From the NCBI GenBank assembly GCA_963556495.2, contig OY747712.1, positions 18,084,735-18,148,734 on the forward strand: a stretch of 64,000 nt of DNA, written 5' to 3'. The notes under the pieces are model-generated. The model was not told the DNA's origin and ran no database searches. It saw only the letters and a list, made by a program, of their open reading frames with translations. Positions 1 to 16,861 of the stretch are shown in pieces. A program made the position numbers and the translations under genes. Each line of letters opens with the position of its first letter. The first letter of the stretch is position 1. This stretch comes from Valencia hispanica (Eukaryota; Chordata; Actinopteri; Cyprinodontiformes; Valenciidae).

Positions 1-304
1 CTTTGGACTGAGTAATTTGCAGATCTTTTGGTTTTGTGTTACCACAATGACTTAAACCGCTATGCTTACGAATTAGGCTCTGTGGTTAAACTGTGTGTGG
101 AGAGATTAACCGGCATGTGTCACTTTTTATTTTTATTTATTTATTTTTTTTACGTACTGTGGATGCATTCGTTGGAATAAGCATAGGACTGATGGATGTT
201 GACATGATTTAAGCAGTTAGCTCTGGCACCAACTAAAACCATTTCAGGAAAACAGGAAGGTTTGAACCAGGCCACTGCAGGCTCGCTGTAGATCAGACAT
301 TTAA

Positions 305-4868
<4,564 letters not shown>

Positions 4869-6020
4869 CACTTCCCACAGCGCCATGTCCATGCTATAGA
4901 AATCTATTTTTGTTCTCATTTTATATAAAGATCACACTTTTATCACTTTGTCCCCAGAAGCCCCTCAACACATATCTCAGGACCTTTATTTTTCTCTCCA
5001 GATGCCACAAACACACACTACAGCGAGTCCACGCACGGACGCCACAAGACACTTTTTGTATTTAGGGACGAACCTCCTGCTTCTCTGTTGTTCATGATTG
5101 TACTTTATATACTGTATATAAATATATATATATATTGCCAATGTTGTGCTAGACTGGGTGGATTTTGGATTCAACTGTGAAACAAACTCTTGACAAACAA
5201 GAAGGCTGCTAAACCCACTGTCCCTCCTTTCGTTCAGGCTGTGTCCCTTTTCCCCTGATCAGTCCCCCGTGTTGCTACGTTTTGGGGAATAAAAAGTGCC
5301 CTTCTCTTTTTGTCTGTGGCCTACATTGGTTGTCATGGAACTGAGTCTTTGTATGAACGTAGACGACGAACTGAAAATGGGGGGGGGGGAAGACTGCTGG
5401 ATGGTCCAAAGATGATCCATCCTGGAACAAACTCTGATCCACCGGAGAAGCTGGTTGAAGTGGCTTACCTCCTCACACTGCAGTATTCCAAAAATGGCAC
5501 ACAGGATAAACACAGGACTTATTTTGGGTTCTGTTTTATTTTTTATTTATTTACATGTCTTTTATTTCCCTTTTCTCTCCTTTTTTCCCCTCTTATGTAT
5601 TTCAGTTTTCACATTTACAGCTGAAGGATATTTAAACTTATCAGAAATATGTTGGCAAAGAGGTTCGTCAGATTTACCAATAGCTGCTTTGTTGGTATAT
5701 TTTAGGGGGTATAGAAGTTAAGAAATATAAATATATATATATATATATATAAATAAATCTTATATTGATGCTTTTGTAAATAGTTGATATGTTGTCATTC
5801 TTGAGGTATTTCTGGTAAGATGTTTTTACATGTTAGTCTCTTATGTTTATTTTTTTCTAATCCAGAAAATCATTTACTTTAATTAGCTTTCTTTTTTTTT
5901 TCCTGACTCATGATCAACCAACAGCACTTGGTCTTTTTACAGTGCGATGCCCGGGAGGAGGAGGAGTGTTTGGTGTTTCCAGCTTTAAAATGTCTGCCCA
6001 TCATATCGAGATCAAATAAA
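4869..6020 (+). other. insr: insr 3' untranslated region with candidate poly(A) signals
   Basis: Non-coding sequence after the insr stop codon. AATAAA hexamers on the plus strand lie at 5288-5293, 5752-5757 and 6015-6020, so the transcript could end at any of three places. The stretch is AT-rich and contains an AT dinucleotide run at 5726-5750. The true end needs transcript data. Confidence 0.55.
5726..5750. repeat. AT dinucleotide run
   Basis: Uninterrupted alternating A and T in the insr 3' flank, a simple microsatellite. A shorter, interrupted AT run lies near 5110-5135. Confidence 0.9.
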
Positions 6021-6324
6021 AATAGTGCTGTAAATAATGCAGCGAGGTGCATTTGTGACGACTGTTTTATTTTTCTTTGCTTTCCTGCTGAGACTATATT
6101 AACCAATTGTTAATTTGCTGTACTATATATTACTATACGTATTGGTTTGACTGGTTTTTCCTTCCCTTTATTATTAATCACAAGGCTAAAATTTTAGGAC
6201 TTTAGCTCTAAGTTATTGAGGTTGGAGGGCCTCCTTGTCATCACCCTAATCTGTCGCTTGCTACGGAGATTGAGTGTCAGGACTCTAGCTGGGCCACTCC
6301 AGAACGTTGTTACTTCCAGTTAGA

Positions 6325-6590
6325 AGAAACATTCATTGTCTATACCCGCGTGTCCTTGCAGGGTCGCAGGGTGCTCGTGTCTTTCTCCAGCAGTCATTGG
6401 GCGAGAGGCGGGGCACACCCTGGACAGGATGCCTGTCCATCCCAGGGCCAATATACTCAACAGTCGTGTTTTGGGGGACTGTGAGAGGATGCCGGAGTAC
6501 CCGGAGAGAACCAACACATACACAGGGAGAAGGTGTGAACTCGCTTCGAACCCAGGACCTTTTTGCTGCTAAACAACCAAGCTACCAACC
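6325..6590 (+). repeat. Dispersed teleost repeat, copy 1
   Basis: Contains 'cattgtctata', 'ccttgcagggtcgc', 'gggcgagaggcgggg' and, near the end, 'acccaggacctttttgctgc'. The same ordered words recur at 8740-8985, so this is one repeat family in the same orientation. I recognise it as a very common fish interspersed sequence but cannot name its Repbase entry. Confidence 0.75.
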
Positions 6591-7269
6591 ATGCAGCCCA
6601 GATAAAATGTGTCGGTAATATGGCGTATGAATAATTTTGACCTCAACTGTAATTGCATGTCATTTGTCACCACAACAGTCTGCTGCATTCGACTGCTAAC
6701 AAAAATTGATTGTCCATAAAACTGTTATCCAGGCTGTAAAAAGCTTTTTGAAATCGGAAATTGTCACAACAATAAAAGCTAATTGGAAAAGAAGAAGCAG
6801 ACGGAACAAAATGGGGAAACTTTGTGGCCCAGCAAGGATCCAATCCAGATTAATAAAAATGGGAAAGAACACTGATGACTTGAGCACTAAGGACAACTTG
6901 ATTGTTGTAATGGCAAATAAATTATGTTAACAGTTTTAACTTTGGTATCCTACTGCCACAATATAACATGCTTCAATTTTTTTAATGTTTGGGGGTATTT
7001 GCACAACTCTCTTAATCTATTTTATTCATTTTGAGGTAAGGACTTGATTCTGTTCATTTTCACTCCTGTTGTAGACGTGACTGCTATGTTTGTGATCCTT
7101 GTCTTGTTTATGACCCAATTTCAGCCAAGCATGGCATAATATTTTGGTAGACAGATTAACTCTTGGTTGACTCATTAACTGAAAGGTTCCCTGGTTCTGT
7201 GGCTGCAAAGCAAGACCATATCATTCAGTTCAATTTAAACACTTAATGCCAAGGGGAAATTAAATGTAA

Positions 7270-7640
7270 CTCATACCCAAGTACCTTCAAAGAGTTGAGG
7301 ATAGTGATAGTCTCATGGACAAAGCTGAATATCCTGGCAGAGTCAATATTTCATAACATGTCCTGGATGACACCGTCATCAGTGCTTCTTGACAAGCACT
7401 GCTAGTCAACCTCATTTGCTTTTGCTGCTCCTTTTTTAAACTGTCTGGCTGTATGGTTAGAAAGCTGGGCAGAGAGCGATTGGAGTAGGGGATATGATCC
7501 TTGCCCATTATAATCAATGGAAGACACGGTTTAAACTTCCTCCTTTCTGTCCTCTGGTCCTACTCTGCATCCATGAAGCCTCCTTTTCAACTCCTCTGGG
7601 ATTCAGGGTCGTAGTTCACATATTATTTGAGCTTTTAGGA
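7270..7640 (-). repeat. Left arm of a widely spaced inverted repeat pair
   Basis: Read in reverse complement, this block matches 9750-10110 along most of its length, including a stretch encoding a HIPYSN peptide and another around a 'ccatgaagcctcc' word. Identity looks roughly three-quarters to four-fifths by eye. The two arms could be the termini of one long element or two independent copies of a repeat. Confidence 0.6.
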
Positions 7641-8546
7641 TACTTATCAGCTGTTCTTGGTTGTATAAAGCAACAAAACAAAACATTTCTACTTTGGGCT
7701 AATTTTTTCAAATGACAAATGAGCCTAAAGTATAGTATTCAGATGCAAACCTAAGTTGTGCTGTCATATATTATTTTTTTAGAAAGAAAACACTTTCTTC
7801 TTTCAAACAAGCCATATGTGCCTGTACTGTCATATTTACCATCTAGCATGGCAAGAGAGGGCTTAAGGACTGCATCATCTGACTTGGCGTTAATTTTCTG
7901 AAATGGCCACAGGAAGGATTTTTAACTGGCTTTAATGGATTCCACTTTCTTTTTTATTTTTTTTATTTTTAATAATTAAAATATCAACAGAAAAAACAAA
8001 ACAGTAAACAAGAGCAAAAACTTTACAAAAAATTGAAATCAAAGGGAGTCAACAGGGAGCAGGGGGAAGCAGAAGTGCAACAGTGCCACCTGCTGTTTGA
8101 AACTGAAACAAACACTCCTGAATGCGATGAAACATGGAGAAAAGCATTTTGAAGGGACATAAAGACTGAAATCCATTTTGTTATTCATTTATAGCAGGAT
8201 TTACCATTCCAGGTCTCACTAAAACATAGCAACAGAAACAAACTGTAAATATATATATATATTTAAAAAACTCTTCATTTTAGGATCCCTGTCTTATCAG
8301 CATTTCCACAGAACAGTATTACTTACCGAAAACTTACCTAACATAGTTCCTGGTCTCAGTATAATGTATTTAAAGAAGTCCTGGTAAGACATGAAGAAAC
8401 CTGAAGCCCTTCATTGAGTTTTGTACACAGAGAAATGCTGCTTCCGGCCCCAGAATATAAAAAAGTATCTCATTTTCCACAACAGACACTAACCCTGACT
8501 CTGTTTCTCTGTATGAAATAGTCAGATCAAAATTACAAGTCTGAAT

Positions 8547-8581
8547 CATATTTGTTGGTATTATAAATACCAACAAATATG
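8547..8581. repeat. Perfect 16-bp palindrome with 3-nt loop
   Basis: Arms 8547-8562 and 8566-8581 are exact reverse complements around the loop 'ata'. Too short to be a known element by itself; may be a remnant of a fold-back sequence or the start of a slippage product. Confidence 0.85.
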
Positions 8582-8739
8582 TTCCAGATTACACACTTAG
8601 ACAAAGTGTCTCAGTGTAAATAGATCCCTGCTTAAAATGGTTATATTTTTAAATCATGTATCTAAATAAATTAAGAAAAATAAGCTTTCTAAATGTTCCC
8701 TTTTTAAGTAAACAAGTTGTTTACTTGTAGGAAAATCCC

Positions 8740-8985
8740 TCAATCCATTATCTATACCAACTTGTCCTTGCTGGGTCGCTGGTGCCTAGCAGCGGTCATT
8801 TGGTGAGAGGCGGGATCCAGCCAGTCCATCACAGGGCAAACCAGAGACACAACCATGCACACACACATACACACACACCTAGGGACAATTTAGAAAGACC
8901 AATTAACTCGCATGCACTGGGATAAAATGCAGAAAGAGCCCAGGGCTGGGATTTGAACCCAGGACCTTTTTGCTGCAAGGCATCT
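8740..8985 (+). repeat. Dispersed teleost repeat, copy 2
   Basis: Same family and orientation as 6325-6590: 'ccattatctatacc', 'gtccttgctgggtcgct', 'gagaggcggga', 'ccagtccatcacaggg', a short CA-rich tract, then 'ttgaacccaggacc' and 'tttttgctgc'. No coding capacity. Confidence 0.75.
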
Positions 8986-9749
8986 GGTGGCAACCCAATC
9001 CATTAGCTCAATGGTCTTTGAAAGATATCTTAGTATTTGCTGGACTTTCCTTGAAGTTCTCAATGATTTAACAAATGGCTTATTTGGCAGTCTTGCTGTT
9101 GGCAGTATCCTTATCCTTGAAGCCCCATTAATGCAAAACAATGTGACAGCAGTTGAGAAAAGAACAATGATTCCAAGGATATCTCCCTTTCAGCTATCTG
9201 CTCTTCTAAATTCAATCATAGTGACAGCCTGGTATTAGCTGCCCTGTCCTGGTCAACACTTTGCCCTGAGCTATTGATAAGATCGCTGAAACAATGCTAG
9301 TGCTTTTATGGCAAATCAGGTTTTTGTGATTAACTTAATTGTCAATATCTGCAATTTTTGGATATCATCTGATCAGCCTACATGGCAATCTAGACTCAAC
9401 ACACATGTCACCATCAAAACCGAAGCGATAAAAATTTGAAAAAATAAATTAAAAACCTTGTGGCCACGACTGTTAGTCAGTTAAGCAACAAACGATAGAG
9501 GAACTTTTTCCGACTGCCTCTTTTCAAGTTAAAGAATAAAGCCCTAGTGTTCTGTCAGGATTGTATTTTCAGTCTGTATTATTAATTTACATTTTGTTTT
9601 GAATTAATTTTTCCCCATCTCATTTTGGATGCTGTGCAGCTGGAAGGATTTTGTTTTTTTCAGACAGTTGTTATGAAGCGTAACCGTGGAAACAAGATGT
9701 TTTTGTTGTGTTTTACAACCCAAAGCAGCTGATTAGCATCTCAAAAGCT

Positions 9750-10110
9750 CAAATTATATCTGAACTACAACCCCAAATCTCAAAGAAGTTGAAAAGGAGG
9801 CTTCATGGATGCAGAGCCAGGACCAAAGAGAAGAGAAAACAGGAGGAAATTTAAACAATCTCTTAATGGGCAATGATCATATTCCCTACTCCAACGTCTC
9901 TCTGCTCGGGTTTCTAACCACACAACCAGGCAAAGTTTTAAAAAGGAGCAGTATAAGGAAATGAGGTTGACTTGCAGTGTTTGTCAAAAAGCACTGATGA
10001 GGGTGTCCGCCAGGACATGCTAATTTAAAATATAATCTTTGCTGCAATATTGAGTCATGAGACTTCATACAGCAACATTGTCTTAAGTCCGAGGCTTCTT
10101 CAAATTTGTT
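9750..10110 (+). repeat. Right arm of the widely spaced inverted repeat pair
   Basis: Partner of 7270-7640, in opposite orientation. On the plus strand it carries degenerate coding-like sequence (MDAEPGPKRREENRRKFKQS then stops) followed by a short stretch resembling the minus-strand reading of the other arm. The source gene is not recognised. Confidence 0.6.
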
Positions 10111-10499
10111 GATCTGCCAACTGCATTAGGCTACCACTCACAATGACTCACTCTTTAAGGAAACATGGATGACATGGGTTACAGCTAAATAATTATTTTT
10201 TTTCTCATTTGGGATAACCAAAGTAAACATATAAGAAACTAAAGTATCATTTAAGTGATACAAGAAGGAAAAAAACAAGAAGAAATAGAATAAACGATTT
10301 GATAATTCATATACTTTGTCATGTTAAATATAAAAAAATGCATGTAAATTGTTTTTAAATCAGTGGCAACTTTGACGCCCGAGATCAAGGACACAGAATG
10401 AATACACTAATGTCTTGCCATACTTCAATGTAAAGAGCGAGCGCTGTTAGACAAACATAAGCATTGTGCTGCATTCACTGACCTAAAGGATTTACCAAG

Positions 10500-10739
10500 T
10501 GTTTAGAAAAAGAAGGACGAGCCATTTAGAGAGAGAGGAGGCTGGGATTTTTTTTAAACACTCCCTTCATCGTCCAACCCCCCGGGTTTTTTTCTCTCCA
10601 ACGATTTGTGCACTTGTTTCTCCGAAGACATCTTCACAGTTTTTTTTCTCCTTTCTGTTTATTGGGAGCTGGTCTCTTACCTTCGTCTCGAAGTAAACAG
10701 AAACTTGGGTTTCGACTTCGACGCGTCCTTCTGCTCCAG
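10500..10739 (+). promoter_or_regulatory. arhgef18: Candidate first non-coding exon and promoter of arhgef18
   Basis: CpG-containing and pyrimidine-rich sequence ends in a good splice donor (tccag|gtaagg, exon end 10739) on the plus strand, in the otherwise empty space upstream of arhgef18. No TATA box is evident. That it belongs to arhgef18 is inference from position and strand; the TSS is unknown. Confidence 0.4.
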
Positions 10740-11323
10740 GTAAGGTTACGGAGAACAAGTTGTTGGGGGAATTTAGTGAAACGACTGAAGAGCGGAGCAA
10801 GCAAAGTTTGTAAAAAAAAAAAAAAGAAGAAAAATACAACTCGCCTCCGTGTGTTTTAAGTTAAAAAGCGGGGATGGAAACCGAATGCGTTTTATGCGCG
10901 TTTACTTTTCCAAACTCGAAATGAGCTGGAGAATTATTTAAACAGGCGGGTTTAATTTCGCTGAGCGTCACTGTTTGGGTGTCAGCCTTTGGGAATCAAA
11001 AGTGAGTCGTTAACCATTGGGAAACATTTCGGGCTACTGGTTTGCCAACGTCACCGGCCCCGCCGCCACTCCCATGCTTCTTCAGATCACCCGTCTCCTC
11101 TGAGCTCATCTGACACTTAGCCGATGGGAACTGTTATGAATCCAGGTCAGATGCTCTCACCTTGGCATTCCTAACATTCCCATGCCATTGGAGAACCCTG
11201 TAAGCTCGTCCAATCGTTTCCCACTTGCAAACTCCTGCTAGTTATGTCACTCTTGTTTTTGTTCATCTTTTTACTGCAGCTTTCCTATGAAAAAACATAA
11301 AAACTAAATAATTGTATATTTTC

Positions 11324-11357
<34 letters not shown>
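11324..11357. repeat. AT/AC dinucleotide microsatellite
   Basis: A run of TA units followed directly by CA units, next to the left end of a Tc1 relic. Confidence 0.9.
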
Positions 11358-11369
11358 TTGTGATGTGTG

Positions 11370-12600
11370 CATAATTGCGAAGTGGAAGGAAAGGGATGCA
11401 ATAAATTAAAAAATCAGAATTGTGTTACATGCACATTTGTTTGTCAGACACTCCTCTAAGTAAAGTCCAGTACAACCTGTTGTTTTCAGAAGTCACCTAA
11501 TTAGTAAACAGAGTCCAAGTGTGTAAATGAATACCAGTATAACTGCAACTTTTCGATGGAGGGCTTTACATTAGTGGTGTCCTTGTTCCAACGCAGCTGA
11601 TTTAAGTGGCTAAATTACATCCTCAACATTACTTGAAGTTCTCTAGAGGCCTGGTGATGAACCAATCATTTGATTCAGGTGTGTTGATGGCATCTAAAAC
11701 ATGCAGGACTCCGGCCCTTGAGCCCTGACTTTGGACAGCACTGCTTTAGAGGTCCGTTAGAGAACGTTGGTGATCAAACAGCATCAAGAGGACCAAAGAT
11801 CACACCAGAAAGGTAAAATTGAAAAGAAAACAAAAGGTGTTTTAGGAGATTTTAAAAAAAATAGTCTAAGGTTTCAACATCACATGAATGGAACGCTGTT
11901 AATGATCTTAAAACTAAGGCTAAGGCAAAACTGCAAACATAAAAGCCTTTGCTGTTCTTCCAAACTGATAGGTAATGAGAGCATTAATAGGAAAAGCAGC
12001 CATGGTAACACTGGAGCAGCTGCAGAGACCCACAGCTCAGATGGAAAGATCCATTGACACAATAACAATTGTGAAATTTGTGGAAGAGTGGCAAGAAGAA
12101 AGCCGATGTTAATAAAAAGCCTTATTTGCAATTCGCAACAACCATGTGGAAGAAGGTGCTCTGGTCAGATGAGACTCAAATTAAAACTATCTGGCCTGCA
12201 TGCAACAAGCTATGTGTGGACGAAAAGCTAACACTGTACAGCAACCCAAAAAACAAACATGGTGTTGGCAGCAACATGCTGAGGTGATGCTTTTCATCTC
12301 CAGGTAAACTGAACAGTGGATTGGAAAAGCAACAGAGCAAAATGCAAGGCAGTCCTAAAAGAGAACCTAGTTTGATGTTGCCGAGGAGTAAGGTGGAAGT
12401 TCACCTTTCACTGAGACAGCGATTCTAACACCAGTAACAATGCTACGTCATTTAGATCAGAAGTCTACAACTCCAGTGCTGGAGAGCTGCTACCCTGCAA
12501 CTTTTAGATATCCAGTATTTGTGGTTGCAATGAGACAAAATGTGAAGAAGTTCAAGGCTTATGAACACTTTAGCAAGGCGCTGCGTTAACTCTAGTTCTG
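11370..12600 (+). repeat. Decayed Tc1-like transposon with terminal-repeat remnants
   Basis: The left side carries a Tc1 terminal/spacer sequence ('cacctaattagtaaac'), and the right side ends 'gtgaagaagttcaaggc', like the end of the intact element at 46360-47966. In between, the plus strand encodes broken transposase pieces including KKVLWSDETQ, the region of the first catalytic Asp. Multiple stops and indels. It is itself interrupted at about 11570-11755. Confidence 0.75.
11570..11755. repeat. Short repeat inserted in the Tc1 relic
   Basis: Breaks the Tc1 relic between its terminal spacer and the transposase remnant. Contains 'gcaggactccggcccttgag', similar in style to the block at 53985-54170 ('ctcgagggctggac'). 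Non-coding; edges approximate. Confidence 0.5.
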
Positions 12601-14570
12601 TAATCCAAATGCTAGGTCTTAATTTTGTAGATTTTCTCAGTTGTTTAGACAAATCTTTGCATTAGAGGAACACTTACTTTAGTCCTTTAGAAGTTGTAAA
12701 TGTATACAGTTATTAATCCTCTGAATCTATATCGTATTTAAAGTCAAAGGAAGTGCTGATCTCATAAAATACTGAGAAATACATTATTGGTTTGTATCGC
12801 TAATAGTTTGACTGATAATCTGACATTTTTAGATTTGTTTATTGTGAATGAGAATTTTGTTGAATTTAATTTAACGGTTTTTCCTTTAAGATTTAAAGGA
12901 ATTTACCATTTCCATTTTAAAAAGCCCAAAGAATAATCTTGATAGTTTGATTGTTATGTTACCATAGTTACAATCTGATGCAATTAGTTTAATCTTTGTT
13001 TTGTGTTTAAGCTTTGGTTTGTTCATAAATACATCTCAGCAAATAATAACCAATTTCCCCTGATTGCTTTTAGCTCAGGCAATTAAACTCCGACCCCTTT
13101 CGCAGATTCTACCAGATCTGTATTGAAATGCAGTTTGCGGTGCTGATGTCACTCATAGAAAGAGGGCCCATATCAGATTCTCCTTAAGGCCCCATACGAC
13201 CTGGGGCGGGCCCTGCAGCATAATACTGTGTTCAGTTTGGACATGAAAGTTGGGATTTCCACGTTTAAGTCAACTGACTAGAAAAGCTGGAAGCTCCTCC
13301 CCAACCATGACCGGAGAATCCAACATGGCTGCCATCTGTCAATCTGCCAAAGGCCCCAACTGAGCTTTGTGCTATCCACTGATACAACTGTGGTGCCCTT
13401 ATTTTCAACATGAGTACTTAAAAACAGAAATTCAGCTAAATTAAAAACAGATTGTACCTCTGTAAAGCTGCGACAATAGGGAAGGACAATTCCATTTAAC
13501 GTAGTAGCCCTTTAACCACAAGCCGCTACAAAGAAATTCATGTACCACATTGCAGACCAGTCAGGAGTATTTGACAGCTGTTGTTTGCCTTTTCATTTCT
13601 GTGCAGTACGGTTGCTGCACAGCAAGAAAGTTCCCAGTGCAAATCTGGGTTTTGAAGGCTCATGTTTTGGGTTTTTTTGTTTTTTTTTTGCTTGCAGTGG
13701 TTTTTTTTTTTTCTTTCTTAAACTGCAGTTATTTTCCCAACACGGTGAAATTTTTTAATTTTATAAAGTCCCTTGTTTATTCTTTTTATCAAAGGTTTAT
13801 CTTTTTTTTTTACTGTGATATTGGATATTTTGTGGTTGAAAGTCAGTTTAAAAAGAAAAGTGCTGCTACCCACTTTTATTTCCAAAAGTACAAATATTCC
13901 TGATTGTTGGCCATGTGATCTGTTTCGTTGGAGGGCAACTTCAGGCTCCAGCTGCTTCACCATTCTGAACAAGATAAACTGATACAAAAACAATGAATTA
14001 ATCTTTTCAAACCAGCCTTAATTTATATCTCGTTTGTTTTTGAATTTGCCTGAAATTATAACATAATTCAATAAGCATCTGTTGGTTGCATTTTCCTGTC
14101 TCAAATGTTTATTTTATAAAAAGATACAACTTCTCTATGACTTAACGTTAAGGAGTTGTAAATCGATGGCTTTTCCCTCCGGACTCTCAGATGCTCACTG
14201 ACATTGTGAGTGTACCGCATTTAAAGCCAAAGACTGAAGCACATTTTCATCCATTTTATTTAGAGGTTAATAAGTAAACTGTGCTCAAGGCTGGTAAATG
14301 TGAAAGCAGCAGGAAAAGTGCACTAAATTACTGCTAAGCCATTGGTTTCAAAATGTTTTGGTGCGACAAGAATAAATGTCGCATGTACATACATCCACTC
14401 CCTGGGTTGTTAAATACATTAAACAATGATAAAACATACAAATGAGTGTTTCTCCTAAAAAAAAAAAAGGGTTTAAGGGGTTAGGTTGACACCAGAAAGA
14501 AACAATGTAAACATCCTGGCGATGTCATTATATAATGAGTGAATATTCATATAGAGTTCACTGTTTTGCT
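12601..14570. other. arhgef18 intron 1 stretch with nothing identified
   Basis: AT-rich intronic sequence if the first exon at 10.5-10.74 kb is right. A GC-richer block at 13100-13400 may be an old element but has no recognisable ends or coding remnant. T-runs near 13680-13820. No gene supported. Confidence 0.5.
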
Positions 14571-14578
14571 GTTAACAC

Positions 14579-15832
14579 TAGGGATGGGCATAATTCATCG
14601 ACGATCGATTAATTGATCATTAAGAATTTCATCGATGACATTTTTTTTAATCGATCAATTAATGCATGTTCTGTTGCGTAGTGTGAGTTTTGAAGGAATG
14701 CAATTAATTTTGCTATGTGGCAGTAATTAAACACTTTATCACATGATTGAAAATAAAACCCACAGGCCGACTCAGTTTCTTGCCAGTTTCTGTGTATTTC
14801 AAAAGTAGCATTGTCATGAAGAGGTCGCAGCAAAGTGTGGCGTGGGACCACTTTGACTAAAAAAAACAAACAAAAAAAGTCTCGGTTCACTGCCAACACT
14901 GCGAAGCTGTGTATAAGTACTTGAACACACTTCCAACCCTGGTTAGAAGCGGAGCATCCTGCTCTTGGTCTCAACCTAGCATCAAGTCGATGCACGGAGG
15001 AGCCGAGATGCACAACGAGCAGAGAAACGTACTCACCGATTACTTTCTGAGGGAGGCTCCGCCACCCCTGGATTGCACCCCTACAGACTGGTGGAAAATG
15101 AATTAAACAAGATTCCAGAGGCTCGCCAAGTTAGCACGGATGTTTGTGTATCACAGCGACGTCTGTCCTCTCAGAGCAGGTGATCTCGGTGCTGCAGGTC
15201 AGACGCGACAGCAGCCTGGTGATCGTCAGTCTGCTCACCAGGCTGCTTTCGCTTCTGACCCGAGCGCATGTTAACATGCTCATCTTTCTCAACAAAAATC
15301 AGTGACTGCTGCTAAAGTTGTATATAAGTTACGGTTTCTCTTTTGTCTTTTTTACTCTGTTAATGAGCCTAATTTCTTGTTAGGTACGCTGATCTCTCTC
15401 ATCCTCTTTCTCGACTCTTTTTGCCAAATGTAACACAAAACTATCAGACCTATAAGTATTATATTTATTTTATTAAGTTATTGTTTAACATGACTTATTA
15501 TTATTATTTTTTTGTACTTTTTTGGAGAAGAAAAAAATATGAGCTTCAGTTGTGTTAATGAGCACCGTCTTTTAGCTGTCGGCTCCGCTGCTTATAGCGC
15601 ATATTTTCTTTGTGCAACTACCGTGAATTAATTTTGTTTAACTACCACTAGAGGTGTCCCGCTTGTAATAAAGATCTCAATGAGGAAACACGCTATTTTT
15701 CTATTATCACTGCATTTTAATATAGGCTATGAACACTGAATTTTAATATAAAAATATCAATGATTAATCGAAAATCGATCGTTAATTCTCCCGGTGATCG
15801 ATGAAGACAGTTTAATGGAATGCCCATCCCTA
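14579..15832 (+). mobile_element. Internally deleted hAT element with 8-bp target duplication
   Basis: Terminal inverted repeats TAGGGATGGGCAT (left) and its reverse complement (right) are flanked by identical 8-bp copies of GTTAACAC (14571-14578 and 15833-15840), the target-duplication length of hAT transposons. ATCGATTAA-type subterminal repeats recur inside both ends. The interior holds joined fragments of a hAT transposase (BED-like start, dimerisation-domain end), so the catalytic middle has been lost and the element is non-autonomous. Confidence 0.85.
14816..15304 (+). pseudogene. Broken hAT transposase (BED finger start joined to dimerisation end)
   Basis: From the ATG at 14816 the frame reads a BED-finger-like start (VAWDHFD, then VHCQHC). 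After a change of frame and stops come pieces typical of the hAT C-terminal dimerisation region: PTDWWKMN, FQRLAKLARMF and a final LNKNQ-like block. The RNase H-like catalytic core is missing and stops interrupt both parts. Confidence 0.7.
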
Positions 15833-15840
15833 GTTAACAC

Positions 15841-16861
15841 TATCCATTTCTCCTATTTCGCCCAAGAGATTTCTCTTAAAGTTCTTATCCTGTGGTCTGA
15901 GTTAAATGTTATACATTTCATTCTCAAAAATAGATAATTTTTCATGATTTAATTGCAGTTTGTTCTGCATGTGTTCCAAGGGTTTTTTCTGGGGTATACA
16001 TTAGAAAGTTAAGTATTTTCCTTCTTATTGCCTTTTTCCAAGCTGCCAAAACAATTTTAAAGAGATTCAAGTTTGTTTTATTAACACCATGTGCTTGGAT
16101 ACACGATTTGTCTGCTTTGATCAAAGTTTATAGTCGGGATGATCTCACTCAGTTGTTATAATTGTGTTTTCCCAGGGTTCAGTTTCTGACTGCATTACCA
16201 CTCTTAAGCCCCCCTATGTCTATTTAATATCTGATTTATTTGTGAATTAGTAGACTATTTAGTTTTGGTCAAGGAGTCAATTTTCTGTTCATTGTGATCT
16301 TTATAGGAACGTTTTTCATGGTTAGGCAGACAAACAATTTATCAATTTGCATGTATGTGGTTCTCTAATTCTGTGAGTAAGGCATCTTTCAGCATCAGGT
16401 TGTTTCTGTGTTTTTGGTTCATGTCGCTATTACAGAACATGACATCAGCTGTTACTTATTCACCTTCATACATTAATTCGCCGGGGCATACTGCGGTTAT
16501 GACAGTTTGTCTGTGAAACAACTTTGCGGTAACGGCGTATTTTGTTTTTGTTTTTTTCTTCCCTCATCTGTCCGTCCTCTGAAGGAGACTTGGTCGACTC
16601 GCCGGTCTTGTTTTTCCCTTTTGCAGAGTATGTACCTGTATTTCATGCCTCTTTGCTCCTTCTCCACCCAGTTTGGGTGAATCGTACGAGGTGTGGCTGT
16701 CAGCAACAACAAGGGACTGAATCAAACGACCACATTGTGGATAATAACTTGCCGTTGAGCTTGGAGGGATGCTTTTAAAGAAAGGAAAACGATACCAAAG
16801 GGGCTCAGTCACATAGACATATAAACATGTTGTTTCTTCACAATATATGTAATATAATATA
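15841..16861. other. Intronic stretch with nothing identified
   Basis: AT-rich sequence between the hAT element and the next dispersed repeat. No exon with plausible splice sites plus homology, and no recognisable transposon edge. Confidence 0.5.

Larger units (their letters stand above)
6021..10499. other. Intergenic spacer between insr and arhgef18, repeat-derived
   Basis: No coding gene found. Recognisable pieces are two copies of a dispersed repeat (6325-6590 and 8740-8985), an inverted repeat pair (7270-7640 and 9750-10110), a perfect small palindrome (8547-8581) and a possible Tc1 scrap near 6200-6310. The remaining AT-rich parts (6620-7260, 7700-8500, 9240-9740, 10110-10450) show nothing I can name. 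Confidence 0.6.

Noticed and set aside
14609..15013. 134-aa minus-strand open frame
   Set aside because: It lies inside the hAT element and is antisense to the transposase remnant; it has no recognisable domain.
16540..16780. Possible arhgef18 exon
   Set aside because: A pyrimidine-rich stretch followed by AG resembles an acceptor, but no donor in a consistent frame and no homology to ARHGEF18 were found.
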